Positions 1 to 9,498 are shown, counted from the stretch's first letter. The stretch is DNA of 64,000 bases from Ariolimax columbianus (GCA_036924085.1 JAVGWX010000011.1:25885476-25949475), one strand, 5' to 3'. Numbers and translations are program-made. Notes: generated from the letters alone by a model not told the origin.

Positions 1-21
1 TTCAACACTGCAACAATGGAA

Positions 22-192
22 TACCGGCTGAGTCCGATCCAGACAAATTTATAGACTCAATTACTTCATAACCTGTCGATCATCAAGTGCAGATAATGCA
101 CGCCTTAAATGTATGTGTCTCATGTAGACAAATAATGAACAGTGGAAGTCTCAAAGATCGTTGTAAGGAAGGGGTTACATAGAAACGCTACT
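22..192. repeat. Unclassified interspersed repeat E, copy 1
   Basis: This stretch aligns by eye with 10570-10743: both hold a 'atcatcaa' block, then 'gccttaaatgt', then 'gtaaggaaggg' in the same order and spacing. It has no open frame of note. Family and orientation are unknown. Confidence 0.45.
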
Positions 193-254
193 CCACTGAA
201 GACCAAGCAATCGACTTCTCCCAAGAGATCGAGGTCGCGTTCTAAGACACGACA

Positions 255-325
255 TTGGCATTAGCAACATCGATAAACTCAAGTTAAGTCATGTAATTTC
301 GTAACCGGTGAGGTCGTTAGGGCAT
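255..325 (-). mobile_element. RTE-1 LINE 3' end, left tandem copy, part 1
   Basis: Read on the minus strand this is the last part of RTE-1. The segment resembling 'cgttaccggatgacctga' in the 36.1-36.9 kb copy precedes a short CTTGA-type tail. It is interrupted at 325 by the LINE-K insertion and resumes at 804. The flank before the tail ('ttggcattagc') recurs at 851, so the 3' end plus flank has been duplicated in tandem. Confidence 0.6.
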
Positions 326-803
326 TTCTATTTCTGTTTCTAAGAATCGGCGTCACTGCACTCCGGGCATACCCATAGGTGCTGAGTCTCTCTCATCAAG
401 TGGCGTAAGGTATGGATGATGATGGTCCCTGTAGCTCGCTGGTTGTACACTCTCATGCGCCGCCCTTTCATGCGCACCACTCCGCTCGAACCTCGTTTAA
501 TGTCGAAACTTTGCAGTCTGTGGATTGATGCTTCATCTATTGCGGTGTCCTCATCCAACAGGTGGTCATTGATTGATTTCAAAATGTCAGTTCTATCCAT
601 AACTAATGTGCCCATGAAGGGAGCTTGTGAAACCAAGATGTCAGCTCTTTCATTGCCCTGAACCCCGGCATGAGCATGACAGTAGATTCAGGTCAGCGCC
701 TGGAGCTTTGAGGCCTCTACAGCAGCTATCCACTCGTACCTAATCCATCCCTTCTGTACTTTTTGAAGTACTGCTTGCGCGTCTGTCACGATGACTGCCT
801 TTA
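326..803 (-). mobile_element. LINE-K fragment, RNase H C-terminus, 5'-truncated, with 9-bp TSD
   Basis: On the minus strand the element begins in an RNase H domain: AVIVTDAQAVLQ holds the third catalytic Asp. The terminal motif follows (CHAHAGVQGNERAD, fourth Asp), then about 100 residues ending CPECSDADS. One in-frame TGA lies at 688-690. A stop codon follows the last Ser, leaving only about 15 bases of A-rich 3' UTR. The direct repeat ttagggcat flanks it (317-325 and 804-812), which marks a retrotransposition event into RTE-1. A second copy of this 3' end is at 63677-64000. It cannot make an active enzyme because the RT, the first two catalytic residues and an open frame are missing. Confidence 0.8.
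340..636 (-). pseudogene. LINE-K ORF2 C-terminal open segment (98 aa)
   Basis: This is the open remnant downstream of the TGA in the LINE-K copy. It starts just after the RNase H GNERAD motif and ends at the natural stop. A Cys pair (CPEC) near the end resembles the terminal Cys-rich motif of RNase H-bearing LINEs. The first Met is incidental, since the frame continues upstream into RNase H. It is not a host gene. Confidence 0.7.
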
Positions 804-850
804 TTAGGGCATACATGAAGACACCCCCCCCCCCTCTCTGTCAGTGGTCG
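804..850 (-). mobile_element. RTE-1 3' end, left tandem copy, part 2
   Basis: This continues the RTE-1 fragment broken at 325. Its text matches 919-961 apart from a run of C's at 822-834. The first nine bases are the right-hand target-site duplication of LINE-K. Confidence 0.6.
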
Positions 851-851
851 T

Positions 852-1165
852 TTGGCACTAGCAGCATGGATAAACTCAAGTCAAGTCAAGTCAAATAATT
901 TCGTAACCGATGAGGTCGATGGGGCATACATGACGACACCCCACTCCGTCTCTGTCAGTGGCCACTGCCTGTGCCTCCTCTGTTCGGAGATTGGTCGATT
1001 CTTTTATGTTGTCCTCCCATCTCCTTTTGGGACGGCTTCTTCGTCGTCCGCCTTGCACCTTTCCGTGCAGGATCGTATTTGCAAGACCCTTCGATCTCAA
1101 TTTGTGCCCGTACCAACCAATTAAGGATAGTTTTTGGCAACGCTTTCGAAAGATGATCTTTTGAA
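852..1165 (-). pseudogene. RTE-1 LINE ORF2 C-terminus, right tandem copy
   Basis: Within the 164-aa minus-strand frame at 891-1385, the last ~90 residues match the end of RTE-1 at 36.6-36.9 kb. Visible motifs are a WYGH core, a GLANTILHGKVQGG block and the basic RPKRRWEDNIKE stretch, the usual C-terminus of RTE-like LINE ORF2 proteins. The 3' side (870-895) carries repeated CAAGT units, the complement of the element's short tandem tail. Endonuclease and RT are absent, so it is a dead 3' fragment. Upstream residues (above 1165) are not recognisably LINE. Confidence 0.7.
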
Positions 1166-1400
1166 TCCACTGAGAAATAATAGTGACGGGCAGGATGTAC
1201 AAATGGATAAAAGCGCACCTACAAAACAGAAGAGATAACAACCAGAGGGTATCAGAAGTAGGACAATTCTTCTGCATAATTATGCGTCTCAGGGATGGAT
1301 TCTCTTCCCCTCCTACCCGCTCTCCAACAAAGACACACTTTTCATAGTTTATGACCTGATTCCTAAACACCACCAGGAACTTCATCTTTTTCTTCTTTGT
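1166..1400. other. Unclassified spacer
   Basis: I see no gene, tail or tandem structure here apart from a short cttctt run at 1389-1396 that looks like the reversed tail of the adjacent SINE-A. Confidence 0.4.
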
Positions 1401-1926
1401 TCGTCCTCAAACTCCCGTTGCCAAGCCCTGAACGTCCTCAAACTCCCGCTGCCAAGCCCTGAACGTCCTCAAACTCCCGCTGCCAAGCGCTGAACGTCCT
1501 CAAACTCCCATTGCCAAGCCCTGAACGTCCTCAAACTCCCGCTGCCAAGCCCTGAACGTCCTCAAACTCCCATTGCCAAGCCCTGAACGTCCTCAAACTC
1601 CCGCTGCCAAGCCCTGAACGTCCTCAAACTCCCGTTGCTAAGCCCTGAACGTTCTCAAACTCCCGCTGCCAAGCCCTGAACGTCCTCAAACTCCCGTTGC
1701 CAAGCCCTGAACGTCCTCAAACTCCACCTGCCAAACCCTGAACGTCCTCAAACTCCCGCTGCCAAGCCCTGAACGTCCTCAAATTCCCGCTGCCAAGCCC
1801 TGAACGTCCTCAAACTCCCGTTGCCAAGCCCTGAACGTCCTCAAACTCCCCCTGCCAAAACCTGAACGTCCTCAAACTCCCGCTGCCAAGCCCTGAACGT
1901 CCTCAAACTCCCGCTGCCAAGCCCTG
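1401..1926. repeat. 31-bp minisatellite, about 17 units, grown from SINE-A
   Basis: The unit is read as cgtcctcaaactcccgctgc followed by caagccctgaa. Units differ by single bases (ccgctg, ccgttg, ccattg, ccacctg). The unit is the 3' end of SINE-A on the minus strand (compare 'ctcaatctcccgctaccaa' at 62 kb), and the array runs directly into the rest of a SINE-A copy at 1927. Confidence 0.9.
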
Positions 1927-2221
1927 AAAGCAGGATGTAGTCAGAAAAACGGAATACGCTGTGTCGTAATTTACAGCTTGACGGTGATATTTGAAACTTT
2001 CTGTCTGAAACATCCGAATTCGTCAGGCATTTTTGGGTACCGGGTTAGCCGTCCCTCTTCGATCCCTTCTACTTAGCCGGTCTGCTCTTTTGCAGCCTGT
2101 TATCCAGAATCACCGCATGGAGGTTTAGAAGGGTCTGGATTGCTCTGGGTTGCTGGCCATGGCGCTAGCAGTCAGCTATGGATTTCTGGTTACTGCAGCT
2201 GAAGCGTTTCTCAGAATCTTG
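1927..2221 (-). mobile_element. SINE-A, long form
   Basis: This is the minus-strand body of SINE-A: the inner 3' segment, the core (reverse of gaagtcggatgtgtcgg), then the 5' body with 'cagcctgttatccag' and 'ggccatggcgctagc'. The natural 3' end has been replaced by the 31-bp array. It abuts an RT fragment on its right. Confidence 0.75.
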
Positions 2222-2800
2222 ATCTCCCACCAGGAACAAAAGTGGCAATGTACACAGACGACTCGGTAATATGGTGTACAAATGAGTATGTAGCAGTGCT
2301 TCCCAAAATGCTGCAAAGATCTATTGATGCCTTGACCTCACGAACAAATAGATGGTGTGTTAAGATTAATACAGAAGAATGCAGCACTACGATTTTCATT
2401 CTCTTCCCAAATCGAAAAGCTGAAGCTATCAAGTTAAATAGAGAGCTCCTGCTGCCGAAGACTGATGTGTCGGACCGAAAGGGGCAAATATCACAGTCAA
2501 GCTGTAAATTAGCGACACATCGCATTCCGTTCTCTGGACTACATCTTGCTACATGCAAAACCATGTTCATGGCTTGGTAGCGGGAGATTGAGAACGAACA
2601 AAGAAGAAGAAGAAGGAGAGAGCTCCTGAGAGCAGATAAGCAAACTACTTATCTTGGAGTCACAATCGATGATAGGTTGGCATGGAGGGAACACGTCAAC
2701 AGGGCAGCCAAAGCAGCCATCATGGGAACATTAAGTGGCAACGTCATGGGAAGTTAGTTGCAAAATAATCAACAAAGTTTACGACAACGTTTGGAATATT
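2222..2800 (+). pseudogene. LINE reverse transcriptase fragment split by a SINE
   Basis: Frame one reads DLPPGTKVAMYTDDSVIW. This is RT motif C, with YTDD in place of the usual F/YADD, followed by a WCVKINTEE block (residues about 25-55). It breaks at 2451 and resumes after 2628 with KQTTYLGVTIDDRLAW, the conserved motif E/thumb region. Removing SINE-A (2452-2616) and one duplicated 12-mer restores continuity. A stop and a frameshift follow near 2755. Fingers, motifs A and B and everything after the thumb are missing. It resembles the RTs of RNase H-bearing LINEs, but clade assignment needs a tree. Confidence 0.75.
2452..2616 (+). mobile_element. SINE-A, short form, with 12-bp TSD
   Basis: About 165 bp running from ctgccgaagactgatgtg to agaacg plus a GAA-rich tail. 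The direct repeat agagagctcctg flanks it at 2440-2451 and 2617-2628. Because it splits an RT frame and has exact flanks, both ends of the short SINE-A are defined here. No Pol III A or B box is obvious. Confidence 0.85.
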
Positions 2801-2884
2801 GATAGGATCCCTCTGCTTTGTGGGTATCTGTTTACGGGAAAGGGCTTCAGGAGTAAACCCTAAAGACAAATCTGCATCCTGTGC

Positions 2885-3003
2885 TATCTCAGCCGTCTCG
2901 ATAATGTCTTGCCACTGGCCAAAGCTAGCTCAGGACGAGAGAGTGAAGTTGACAAATTGCGCAAAACTTACCCACTTTAATCCAAATTACCGCGCAAGTC
3001 ACC
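2885..3003 (+). repeat. SINE-L body fragment
   Basis: The sequence 'cttgccactggccaaagct' and the following 'gagagagtgaagttga' match the body of SINE-L at 61337-61440 in the same order. The tRNA-like head is absent. A small minisatellite begins immediately after. Confidence 0.55.
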
Positions 3004-3012
3004 AATTTCAGC

Positions 3013-3282
3013 GGACAGAGCAAAAGGAAAGATTGTCTACACGGCTGAACGGACAGAGCAAAAGGAAAGATTGTCTACACGGCTGAACGGACAGAGCAAA
3101 AGGACAAGATTGTCTACACGGCTGAACGGACAGAGCAAAAAGGAAAGATTGTCTACACGGCTGAACAGACAGAGCAAAAGGAAAGATTGTCTACACGGCT
3201 GAACAGACAGAGCAAAAGGAAAAGATTGTCTACACGGCTGAACGGACAGAGCAAAAGGACAAGATTGTCTACACGGCTGAAA
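3013..3282. repeat. 38-bp minisatellite, about 7 units
   Basis: The unit begins ggacagagcaaaaggaaaga and continues ttgtctacacggctgaac. Units vary by one or two bases, including an extra A in the A-run. The open frames across it are by-products of the repeat. Confidence 0.9.
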
Positions 3283-3370
3283 AGAGTGAGTGGTCGTAAT
3301 CACACGTGATAGACGAACGTCATCACCATTGAAGAATATGAGTCAGCAACGTAGCAAACAGCAGTAAAAA

Positions 3371-3612
3371 GGAGACGCCGTGGGCTAGTGGTTAAGTGGC
3401 ACGGCTCACAATCCGAAGGTGCTGGGTTCGATCCACATCACAGCGCCGTCCGTAACCCCGGGGAAGCAAACCCTCAGAAAATGCAGGAGGAAGCAGACCC
3501 TCGCATAAAATGCATGCTGAAGTCGGATGCACTGGGCCGACAGGCGCAAATTAAAAACCACAGTGAAACGCACCGCCTTGGGGATTAGAGAAATAAGGTG
3601 AACGCAAAAAAA
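3371..3612 (+). mobile_element. SINE-T copy 1 (tRNA-derived SINE)
   Basis: The head is tRNA-like. A box A-like stretch (gtgggctagtggttaagtgg) is followed about 30 bases later by a box B (ggttcgatcc), the internal promoter layout of Pol III genes. A body with gaagcaaaccctcagaaaat follows, then the core (gaagtcggatgcactgggcc) and an A-rich tail after gtgaacgc. Other copies are at 12.4, 13.1, 17.2 and 60.7 kb. Confidence 0.85.
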
Positions 3613-3899
3613 CAAAACAAAAAACAACAAAATAAACAAACAAACAAACAACTTCACTAAAAGAGGCGGATAAGGTGCAAAACCATATGTCATTACTGGA
3701 GCAATAAAATCAACACCAACAGTAAAGAATGAGAGAATGGGGAAGATAGATGCACTATGAGAACGCAGAAACACGAACGTACTAACATAAACAGACAAGT
3801 TCCTCCACCAAATGAATGATGTATTCTACAGTTTAGCAATGGGACCACTTATAAGAAGTAGTTTTATGGACCAGGCAAACTAGAATTGAATTATATCTG
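3613..3899. other. Unclassified spacer
   Basis: A/C-rich at the left (extended SINE-T tail), otherwise without recognisable features. Confidence 0.4.
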
Positions 3900-3910
3900 A
3901 AGATGACATC
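3900..3910. repeat. Target-site duplication of LINE-G copy 1, left
   Basis: aagatgacatc, repeated exactly at 4930-4940. Confidence 0.85.
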
Positions 3911-4929
3911 ATTCTTCTTCTTCTTCTTCTTCTTCTTCTTCGTACGCTGTCAGATATCAACCTTTATTTTTTTGAAAAAAGCAACGGTCATCCTGAGGCT
4001 GTCGATACTGCCATAGAGCTTGTCTAGTGTTGCCGCTGGTGTTGGCCACATCTGCTTTCTCTGGTCTTCGTATGTCGGGCAGTTTTGCAGCAAATGTTCA
4101 GCGGTCATTTTCCCGGTACCGCACGTGCATTCGTCAGTGCCACCTATCTTCAGTTTATTGAATAGGTGGTACCTCAGTCTGTTGTGGCCTGTGCGGAGTC
4201 TGATTGACCACGACCTGCTCTCTTCTGTTCAACTGGTAATAGGCAACATTTTTTGTGTAGCCAGTATGTTCTGTTTCCCATTTGGCCATGTATCTGGCTC
4301 TAATAAACCTTTTGGACTCTTCGTAGGTCCCACTAGAATCTGGTTGTGGTAATCTTGCACCTTCTTTTGCCAGTCTGTCTGCCTCCTCGTTGCCTTGGAT
4401 GTTACAGTGGGATGGGACCCACTGTACCACTACTCTTTTTGGAGCGAACTGCTGGCATAATTGACAGAGTTCTGCTCTTAAGTCATTAAGTTCAGTATTT
4501 TTCTGGCTTTTTAGTGCTGTGACTACGGCCAGGGCATCTGTAAGCAGGACTATATGGTTTTCATTTCTCTTGCTTGTCACCATTTCTTCTACTGCAGCCC
4601 TCAGTGCCTCTGCCTCGGCTCTGAAATTGCTTGAGTATTTTCCAGTTGCCACTGACAGTGTTATTTCTCTACCATTTGGTAGGCTCAGGAATACCCCTGC
4701 CCCTCCGTTCTGTGTTGTGTTTGTTACATGGGTCCAGTCCATGCTTGGGTAGTTTTCCGTTTTGTACCTGAGGGTTGTATCTCTTCTTTCTTTTTCAGTC
4801 TGTTTTTGTTTCCAATACCTGGTATGTTTTCTATCACCTCTGGAAATATATGCTGCCTCCAGGTAGGTTTGCGTACAGTAGGGATGGGCTTTGGTGTTGT
4901 TAATGCGTTCATAGGGTCTTCGCAAATTT
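3911..4929 (-). mobile_element. LINE-G copy 1, 5'-truncated, complete 3' end
   Basis: A 1019-bp insertion bounded by an exact 11-bp direct repeat. On the minus strand it begins in the connector between RT and RNase H, covers RNase H and the Cys-rich C-terminus, and ends in a short 3' UTR ('cgtacgaag') and a (GAA)n tail at 3911-3942. 5' truncation, tail and duplication are the marks of target-primed reverse transcription. It matches the fuller copy at 44030-46967 throughout. Confidence 0.9.
4155..4925 (-). pseudogene. LINE-G RNase H ORF, damaged
   Basis: 256 open residues. An N-terminal part in a shifted frame is followed by RNase H: NFRAEAEALRAAVEE (second catalytic Glu), IVLLTDALAVVTAL (third, Asp) and SHCNIQGNEEADRLA (fourth, Asp). 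The stretch holding the first Asp (AYTDGS in the 44-kb copy) has been deleted, so MDWTHV joins TNTTQNGG. Near the end a one-base insertion shifts the frame just before the conserved FRLRTGHN block. Both lesions rule out activity. Confidence 0.85.
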
Positions 4930-4940
4930 AAGATGACATC
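4930..4940. repeat. Target-site duplication of LINE-G copy 1, right
   Basis: aagatgacatc, identical to 3900-3910. Confidence 0.85.
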
Positions 4941-5045
4941 CCACTAACATCCGTGCCAAAACAAGCCGGATGGAGAGAAGAGCATAGACTCCCAGTATAT
5001 ATCCAGCAAAGGTGAAAGGAATATTAGACAGGTATCTGTTTTTGT

Positions 5046-5800
5046 TGTACTTCTTCGTTTTCTTTTTCTTCTTCTTCTTCGCCTTCTTCTGTTCGTTTGC
5101 CATTCATTTTCTTGTTTCTTCTCTAAACGTGAAGACCAGTTCTCTGGATAACGGTTGCTTTAGTGGAGAGTTTGTTGAGACTTCCAAATAGCTTCTGTGC
5201 GAACAGTCCTCAGTACGCAATTGGCTAATCACATAACAGCCTTGTAGGATATATTCGGATGTCTGTACTGCATGCCTGCCTGCATAAAAATACATCGGCG
5301 ATGGTGTAAATTGTAGCCTGTGTGAGTGGCAATTCAATGTACCACTCTTATGTGAAACATGATCACTTGCTTCCCTAGATCAAGGCAGTGACAGTTGTCT
5401 CTCGTTTGGTCGACTTTCCTTAAGGGTTTGTTTTTTCTTGGAAGGAGTTTGTTTGTTCGTTTTGTTCTTGTGTTGGTCCCTCCTTTGTTAAACTGTCTGC
5501 TGTCTCGTTTCCTGCTGTGCCACAGTGTGATGGTATCCACTGTAGCACTACCCTACTCTTGGCTGTTATTTGCCCAAGGCTTTTTTCAGCTCTGTCAGTT
5601 TATCGCTCTTGAGGGCTTGCAGAGCTGACATTACATCTGTAAGGAATACAACCTGTTGGCATTGACTTTATGTGCTAAGAATAATTTCTGTAGCAATAGT
5701 TACTGCCTGTAGTTCAGCCGAGTAATGATGGTAAAATACAAGACTTATATATCTTATAGATTCGCCTGCCAAAGTTTTCCACATCGACACGTGTGGACCC
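5046..5800 (-). pseudogene. RNase H-bearing LINE C-terminus (relative of LINE-G)
   Basis: Minus-strand frames, shifted several times, read VVFLTDVMSALQALKSDK (third RNase H Asp) and then VVLQWIPSHCGTAGNETADS (fourth Asp and the usual His-Cys-Gly-x2-Gly-Asn pattern). The C-terminus (FYAGRHAVQTSEYILQGC) aligns with the CPCxTGKMTAEHLLQNC region of LINE-G, but its Cys residues are mutated. After the stop (about 5119) lies a GAA-rich tail at 5050-5100. It belongs to a different subfamily from LINE-G copy 1, and no target duplication was found. Confidence 0.7.
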
Positions 5801-6021
5801 TGTTATATTCTCTGATTTTGCCAGCGGTTGTGTTTTAACTTACACAATTTTTCCTGAACTGTGAAAAGTACGATATGATTGACATTGAATATAGAGACAT
5901 TGAGACATTGAATATAGTTAGAAAGCACATCACACTTGATATTCGTTCAAATGAAACAAAAAATAAATCAGGTGCAAGAATTTAGGTATTTTTGAACTGG
6001 TTTTACTGAGGATTGTAGACT

Positions 6022-6024
<3 letters not shown>
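5801..6024. other. Unclassified spacer
   Basis: A short near-tandem 'gacattgaatatag' doublet at 5881-5918 is the only structure seen. Confidence 0.4.

Positions 6025-6101
<77 letters not shown>
6025..6101. repeat. (GA)n microsatellite
   Basis: About 35 GA units, nearly uninterrupted. A LINE fragment begins at its right edge. Confidence 0.95.
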
Positions 6102-6102
<1 letters not shown>

Positions 6103-6103
6103 A

Positions 6104-6660
6104 GAGTGCAGAGAGCAAATGCTGTCACCTACCAGCTGTCTCCACTACTGAGACACACAACGATTTGCCTCCAAGCAAAAAAGCAGAGGATAGATAGTAT
6201 CTTCATCCCAACCCTGTGCTACCAGTGCCAGACATGGACATTGAACAGGGTCCAGACACGAAAGTTAGACACCTGCAAAATGTGGAGCCTGCGAAAGGTC
6301 ACTAACAACACCAGAAGAAACAGAATCACACAAATGAGAATTTGGAAAAAGGTTGGAACAATTCCCTGCCTACAGTACATCGAGCAACAGAGAATGAATT
6401 GCTTTGGCCACATTGTGAGAATGTAACCAGACCACATTGTTCATGGAACCTTCTAGAGAAGAACATCGGGAACATCAGTGCTAGAGGTAGACCGAGGATA
6501 AGGTGGATAGATAGCAAAAAAAAAGAGACATGCGGTAAAATGGGGAAAAATATTACTCGGGCTACGAGAGAGGCGAAAGACAAATACAAATCACGACACT
6601 GGGCTACAACCAGGTAGAAATTGAGACGACAAAAAGAAGAAGAAAAAGAAGAAGAAGATG
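6104..6660 (+). pseudogene. RTE-3 LINE RT C-terminus with GAA-rich tail
   Basis: Starts at RANAVTYQLSPLLRH and continues through IPTLCYQCQTWTLNRVQ (the Y-x-C-x-T-W motif after the RT thumb), then RMNCFGHIVRM followed by a stop. In a shifted frame come SARGRPRIRWID and ITRATREAKDKYKSRHWATT. This is the C-terminal half of an RTE-like ORF2 with an internal stop and at least one frameshift. The 3' end runs into GAA-rich sequence at 6630-6660. The same region is found at 15.1-15.5 and 56.3-57.0 kb. Confidence 0.75.
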
Positions 6661-7418
6661 GTAAGATGAAACAGAAAACCAGGTTAAGTCGAAGTAAAAG
6701 ATCGCCCCCCCCCACCCCCGCAACAGATGGGGGAGGTGGAGCACACTCCTTCATAGAAAAGTTGCAAATGTCAGAGGTACCAAGCAGCAGCAACCATGGT
6801 ACAATGCAACCCGCTCGGTCCTGTTTTATTTTGCACAACAAGGAACTTATCTTTGAAATCTTTGCACAGTCCAACTAAATCCAATACGTTCTACGCGTTG
6901 TCTCCCATCTTGCCCAGCCTGATGATCTTCCTAATACAAATATTTAATAACGTGTCTTTCATTTACATTAAATTGAATTGTCTGTTTACAAATGATGTTT
7001 TGTGCAGCGCTATATTACGTTTGAGGTGTAGCCAGGTAATAACAAATGTTAGGCGGATGTATTTAAATAAGGGCACGTGCAGTTGACGTCGACAAGAGGG
7101 GGAGGGAATGAAAGAGGATCAATCAGAAGTTGACAGAGGGGATGGGAGTGTAAAAAATGTCATTATTTTGTTCTTGTTTCTTATGAATGTTTTCTAAAGG
7201 GGAGTAAGTAGTCTGGGTGCCTGGAGGATTATTCATGCCAGACTACGTTTACCGCAGATAAGCTTTCTCAAGTGCTCAAATGTAATTTCAAAGCAGCGGC
7301 TGCTAATCCGGAACGAGATAACAACACATGTAATATCAGGACAAGGAGTGTTATATTCCCGTTAGATAGCCCTGAAGATAAATGTTAGCAATAAGAAGGG
7401 GAAACTGATAACCAATGT
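6661..7418. other. Unclassified spacer
   Basis: Contains C-rich runs near 6706-6718 but no recognisable gene, SINE or tandem array. Confidence 0.4.
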
Positions 7419-7845
7419 TAACAAGAATTAAAATGGACGACCCAAAGAACACGCGTTTTTTCCGGTAGCAGTAAACGGATGTGAGACATGGACCATGACA
7501 CACATATTAAGGAAGAGGATCGGGGGTTTCGAAACGAAATGTTACATGAGAATCCTAAAAAATACTTTTGGTAAAGAAAATAACAAATAAAGCCATCCTG
7601 CAAGATCTGGGTGTCGAACAGAAATGACTTTTAAACCACGTTTTGTCTCGGAAACGTGAGGTTTATCGGCCACACCAAACGCCATGATGGACTTTAAAAA
7701 TAGTTCTAGTTCCAGGAAGATCAGGCAGATGCCGACCAAGACGTAGATAAAACACAAGACATCTAGGACACCTTACACGTGAACAAGGAGCAGCATTCAT
7801 ATCGACTGGCTGTGATGAGAACGACGTTCTATAAAGTACATGATC
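7419..7845 (+). pseudogene. RTE-2 LINE, old diverged C-terminus
   Basis: FFPVAVNGCETWTMT and a following FETKCYMRILKNTF match FFPVAAYGCESWTIT and the FESKCYRKILK blocks of the RTE-2 copies at 9.8 and 54.7 kb. The rest is broken by stops. The 3' end 'acgttctataaagtacatga' equals the RTE-2 terminus at 10257-10283 and 58990-59008. Both features together support the assignment despite heavy decay. Confidence 0.6.
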
Positions 7846-7857
7846 AGGCTTAGCGTG

Positions 7858-8462
7858 GCTTCGTTCGTTCACAATCTCCCGCTAACAAAAACCCTGAAAA
7901 CGGCTTACGTAAGTAGATGTAGTCAGGAGAACGAAATGCGGTGTGTCGTAGTTTAAAGCTTGACTGCGATATTTGCACCTTTCGGCCCAATACATCGAAC
8001 TTCAGCAAACATTTTTTGAGAACCGGGTTAGCATTCCCTCTACGATCTCTTCTCCTTGGCCAGTCCGCTCTGTTGCAGCCTGTTATCCAGGATCGCCGTC
8101 TGGAAGTGTAGAAGGGTTTTGGCAGGTCTGGTTCGCTGGCCCTGACGCTAGCACTCATCTATGGGTCGCTGGCCCTGACGATAGCACTCAGCTATGGGTC
8201 GCTATCCCTGACGCTAGCACTCAGCTATGGATCGCTGGCCCTGACGCTAGCACTCAGCTATGGGTCGCTGGCTCTGACGCTAGCACTCAGCTATGGGTCG
8301 CTGGCCCTGACGCTAGAACTCAGCTATGGGTCGCTGGCCCTGACGCTAGCACTCAGCTATGGGTCGCTGGGCCTGACGCTAGCACTCAGCTATGGGTCGC
8401 TGGCCCTGACGCTAGCAGTCAGCTGTGGGTCGCTGACCGCTGCAGCTCATCATCTTGATCCC
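7858..8462 (-). mobile_element. SINE-A, long form, internally expanded
   Basis: The minus-strand SINE-A body runs through the 3' end, the core (near 7975-8010) and the 5' body. Nine extra 33-bp units inside the 5' body (8135-8431) roughly double its length. Confidence 0.8.
8135..8431. repeat. 33-bp minisatellite, 9 units, inside SINE-A
   Basis: The unit is gctggccctgacgctagcac then tcagctatgggtc. In other SINE-A copies this segment occurs once (29305-29340, 61760-61790), so the array is a local expansion. Because 33 is a multiple of three it leaves an incidental 161-aa frame of 11-residue repeats. Confidence 0.9.
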
Positions 8463-9414
8463 CTGCACGATGATAATGATGATGAGCCGATAACCATCGC
8501 GACAGAATACGGCTTAATAAACCTATGGAGTAGTTTGATACACACCAGAAATATTCCAGCAGCTGTCTTTGTTGTGCACGCGTACTGTCTCTTAGATATT
8601 AACACTAATTCCGTTTTGAATGCTTTTTTTTTTGCCACCAGTAGTGCCTCCTCCATGTAGCGACACGTCAGTCGTAAGTCCTTTAAAAGTTTCCCACAAT
8701 TTGTCTCGCATGCTTCTTTCTTTGTGGCCAATCATATCCTTTGATGCAGTCCGCATCAGTCCGAAATGGTGTTCAAGTTTGTATCTCATTTATTGGTGTG
8801 TAAATAGGAATGTGTGACCTATTTAATAACTTGACCTCGTACTTTTCGTTTGCTAATGGCAAATTTTTCAATCTCGGTGAAAAAACAAAACAACAACCTA
8901 GATTGAACACTGCGTTGTGACTACAGGGGCCAACGACTTTTATTCCTAAGACCTATAATCCTGGTCCGCAGCAATAATAAAAAACGCTGTAAGGGTTTTC
9001 TAAAAATAATCCTTCTCATGTGTAATCCTGCATACGACCGACAAAGCAGTGCTTACAAATAGAATTGTAATTCTATCCATTGCGACAACATGGCATATTG
9101 ATCGTATGTGAAGCCATTACAACAACTTTCTTCATCTTTCTGTCAGTGGGAAATCCTTGAAGGTCTCACAGAACTCCTTTATAAAAATGATAAGATCTAC
9201 AGATCAATATTTCTTATCGGGCCCAGTCAGTCGCTGATATAATAATAATTGTATATGCTTCATTTTAATAAGCAATTGTTAAAAAAAAAAGAATATGTAC
9301 ATCGTGCAAATGTATTAACAATGTTGAAAAGAAAAACTACTAACAATCACAGATCATAACAGTAAGAATAGAAAAATATACCCAATTAATAGCGTACTAA
9401 TATATGTGTGTGTG

Positions 9415-9417
<3 letters not shown>
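8463..9417. other. Unclassified AT-rich spacer
   Basis: No gene or family recognised. A short direct ATGATG run at 8467-8482 and a few A-runs only. Confidence 0.4.

Positions 9418-9495
<78 letters not shown>
9418..9495. repeat. (TA)n microsatellite at the 5' edge of an RTE-2 copy
   Basis: About 39 TA units ending exactly where RTE-2 coding similarity begins. Confidence 0.95.

Positions 9496-9498
<3 letters not shown>

Noticed and set aside
7973..8458. 161-aa frame with GPDASTQLWVA repeats, looking like a structural protein
   Set aside because: It is a SINE-A copy with a 33-bp internal expansion.
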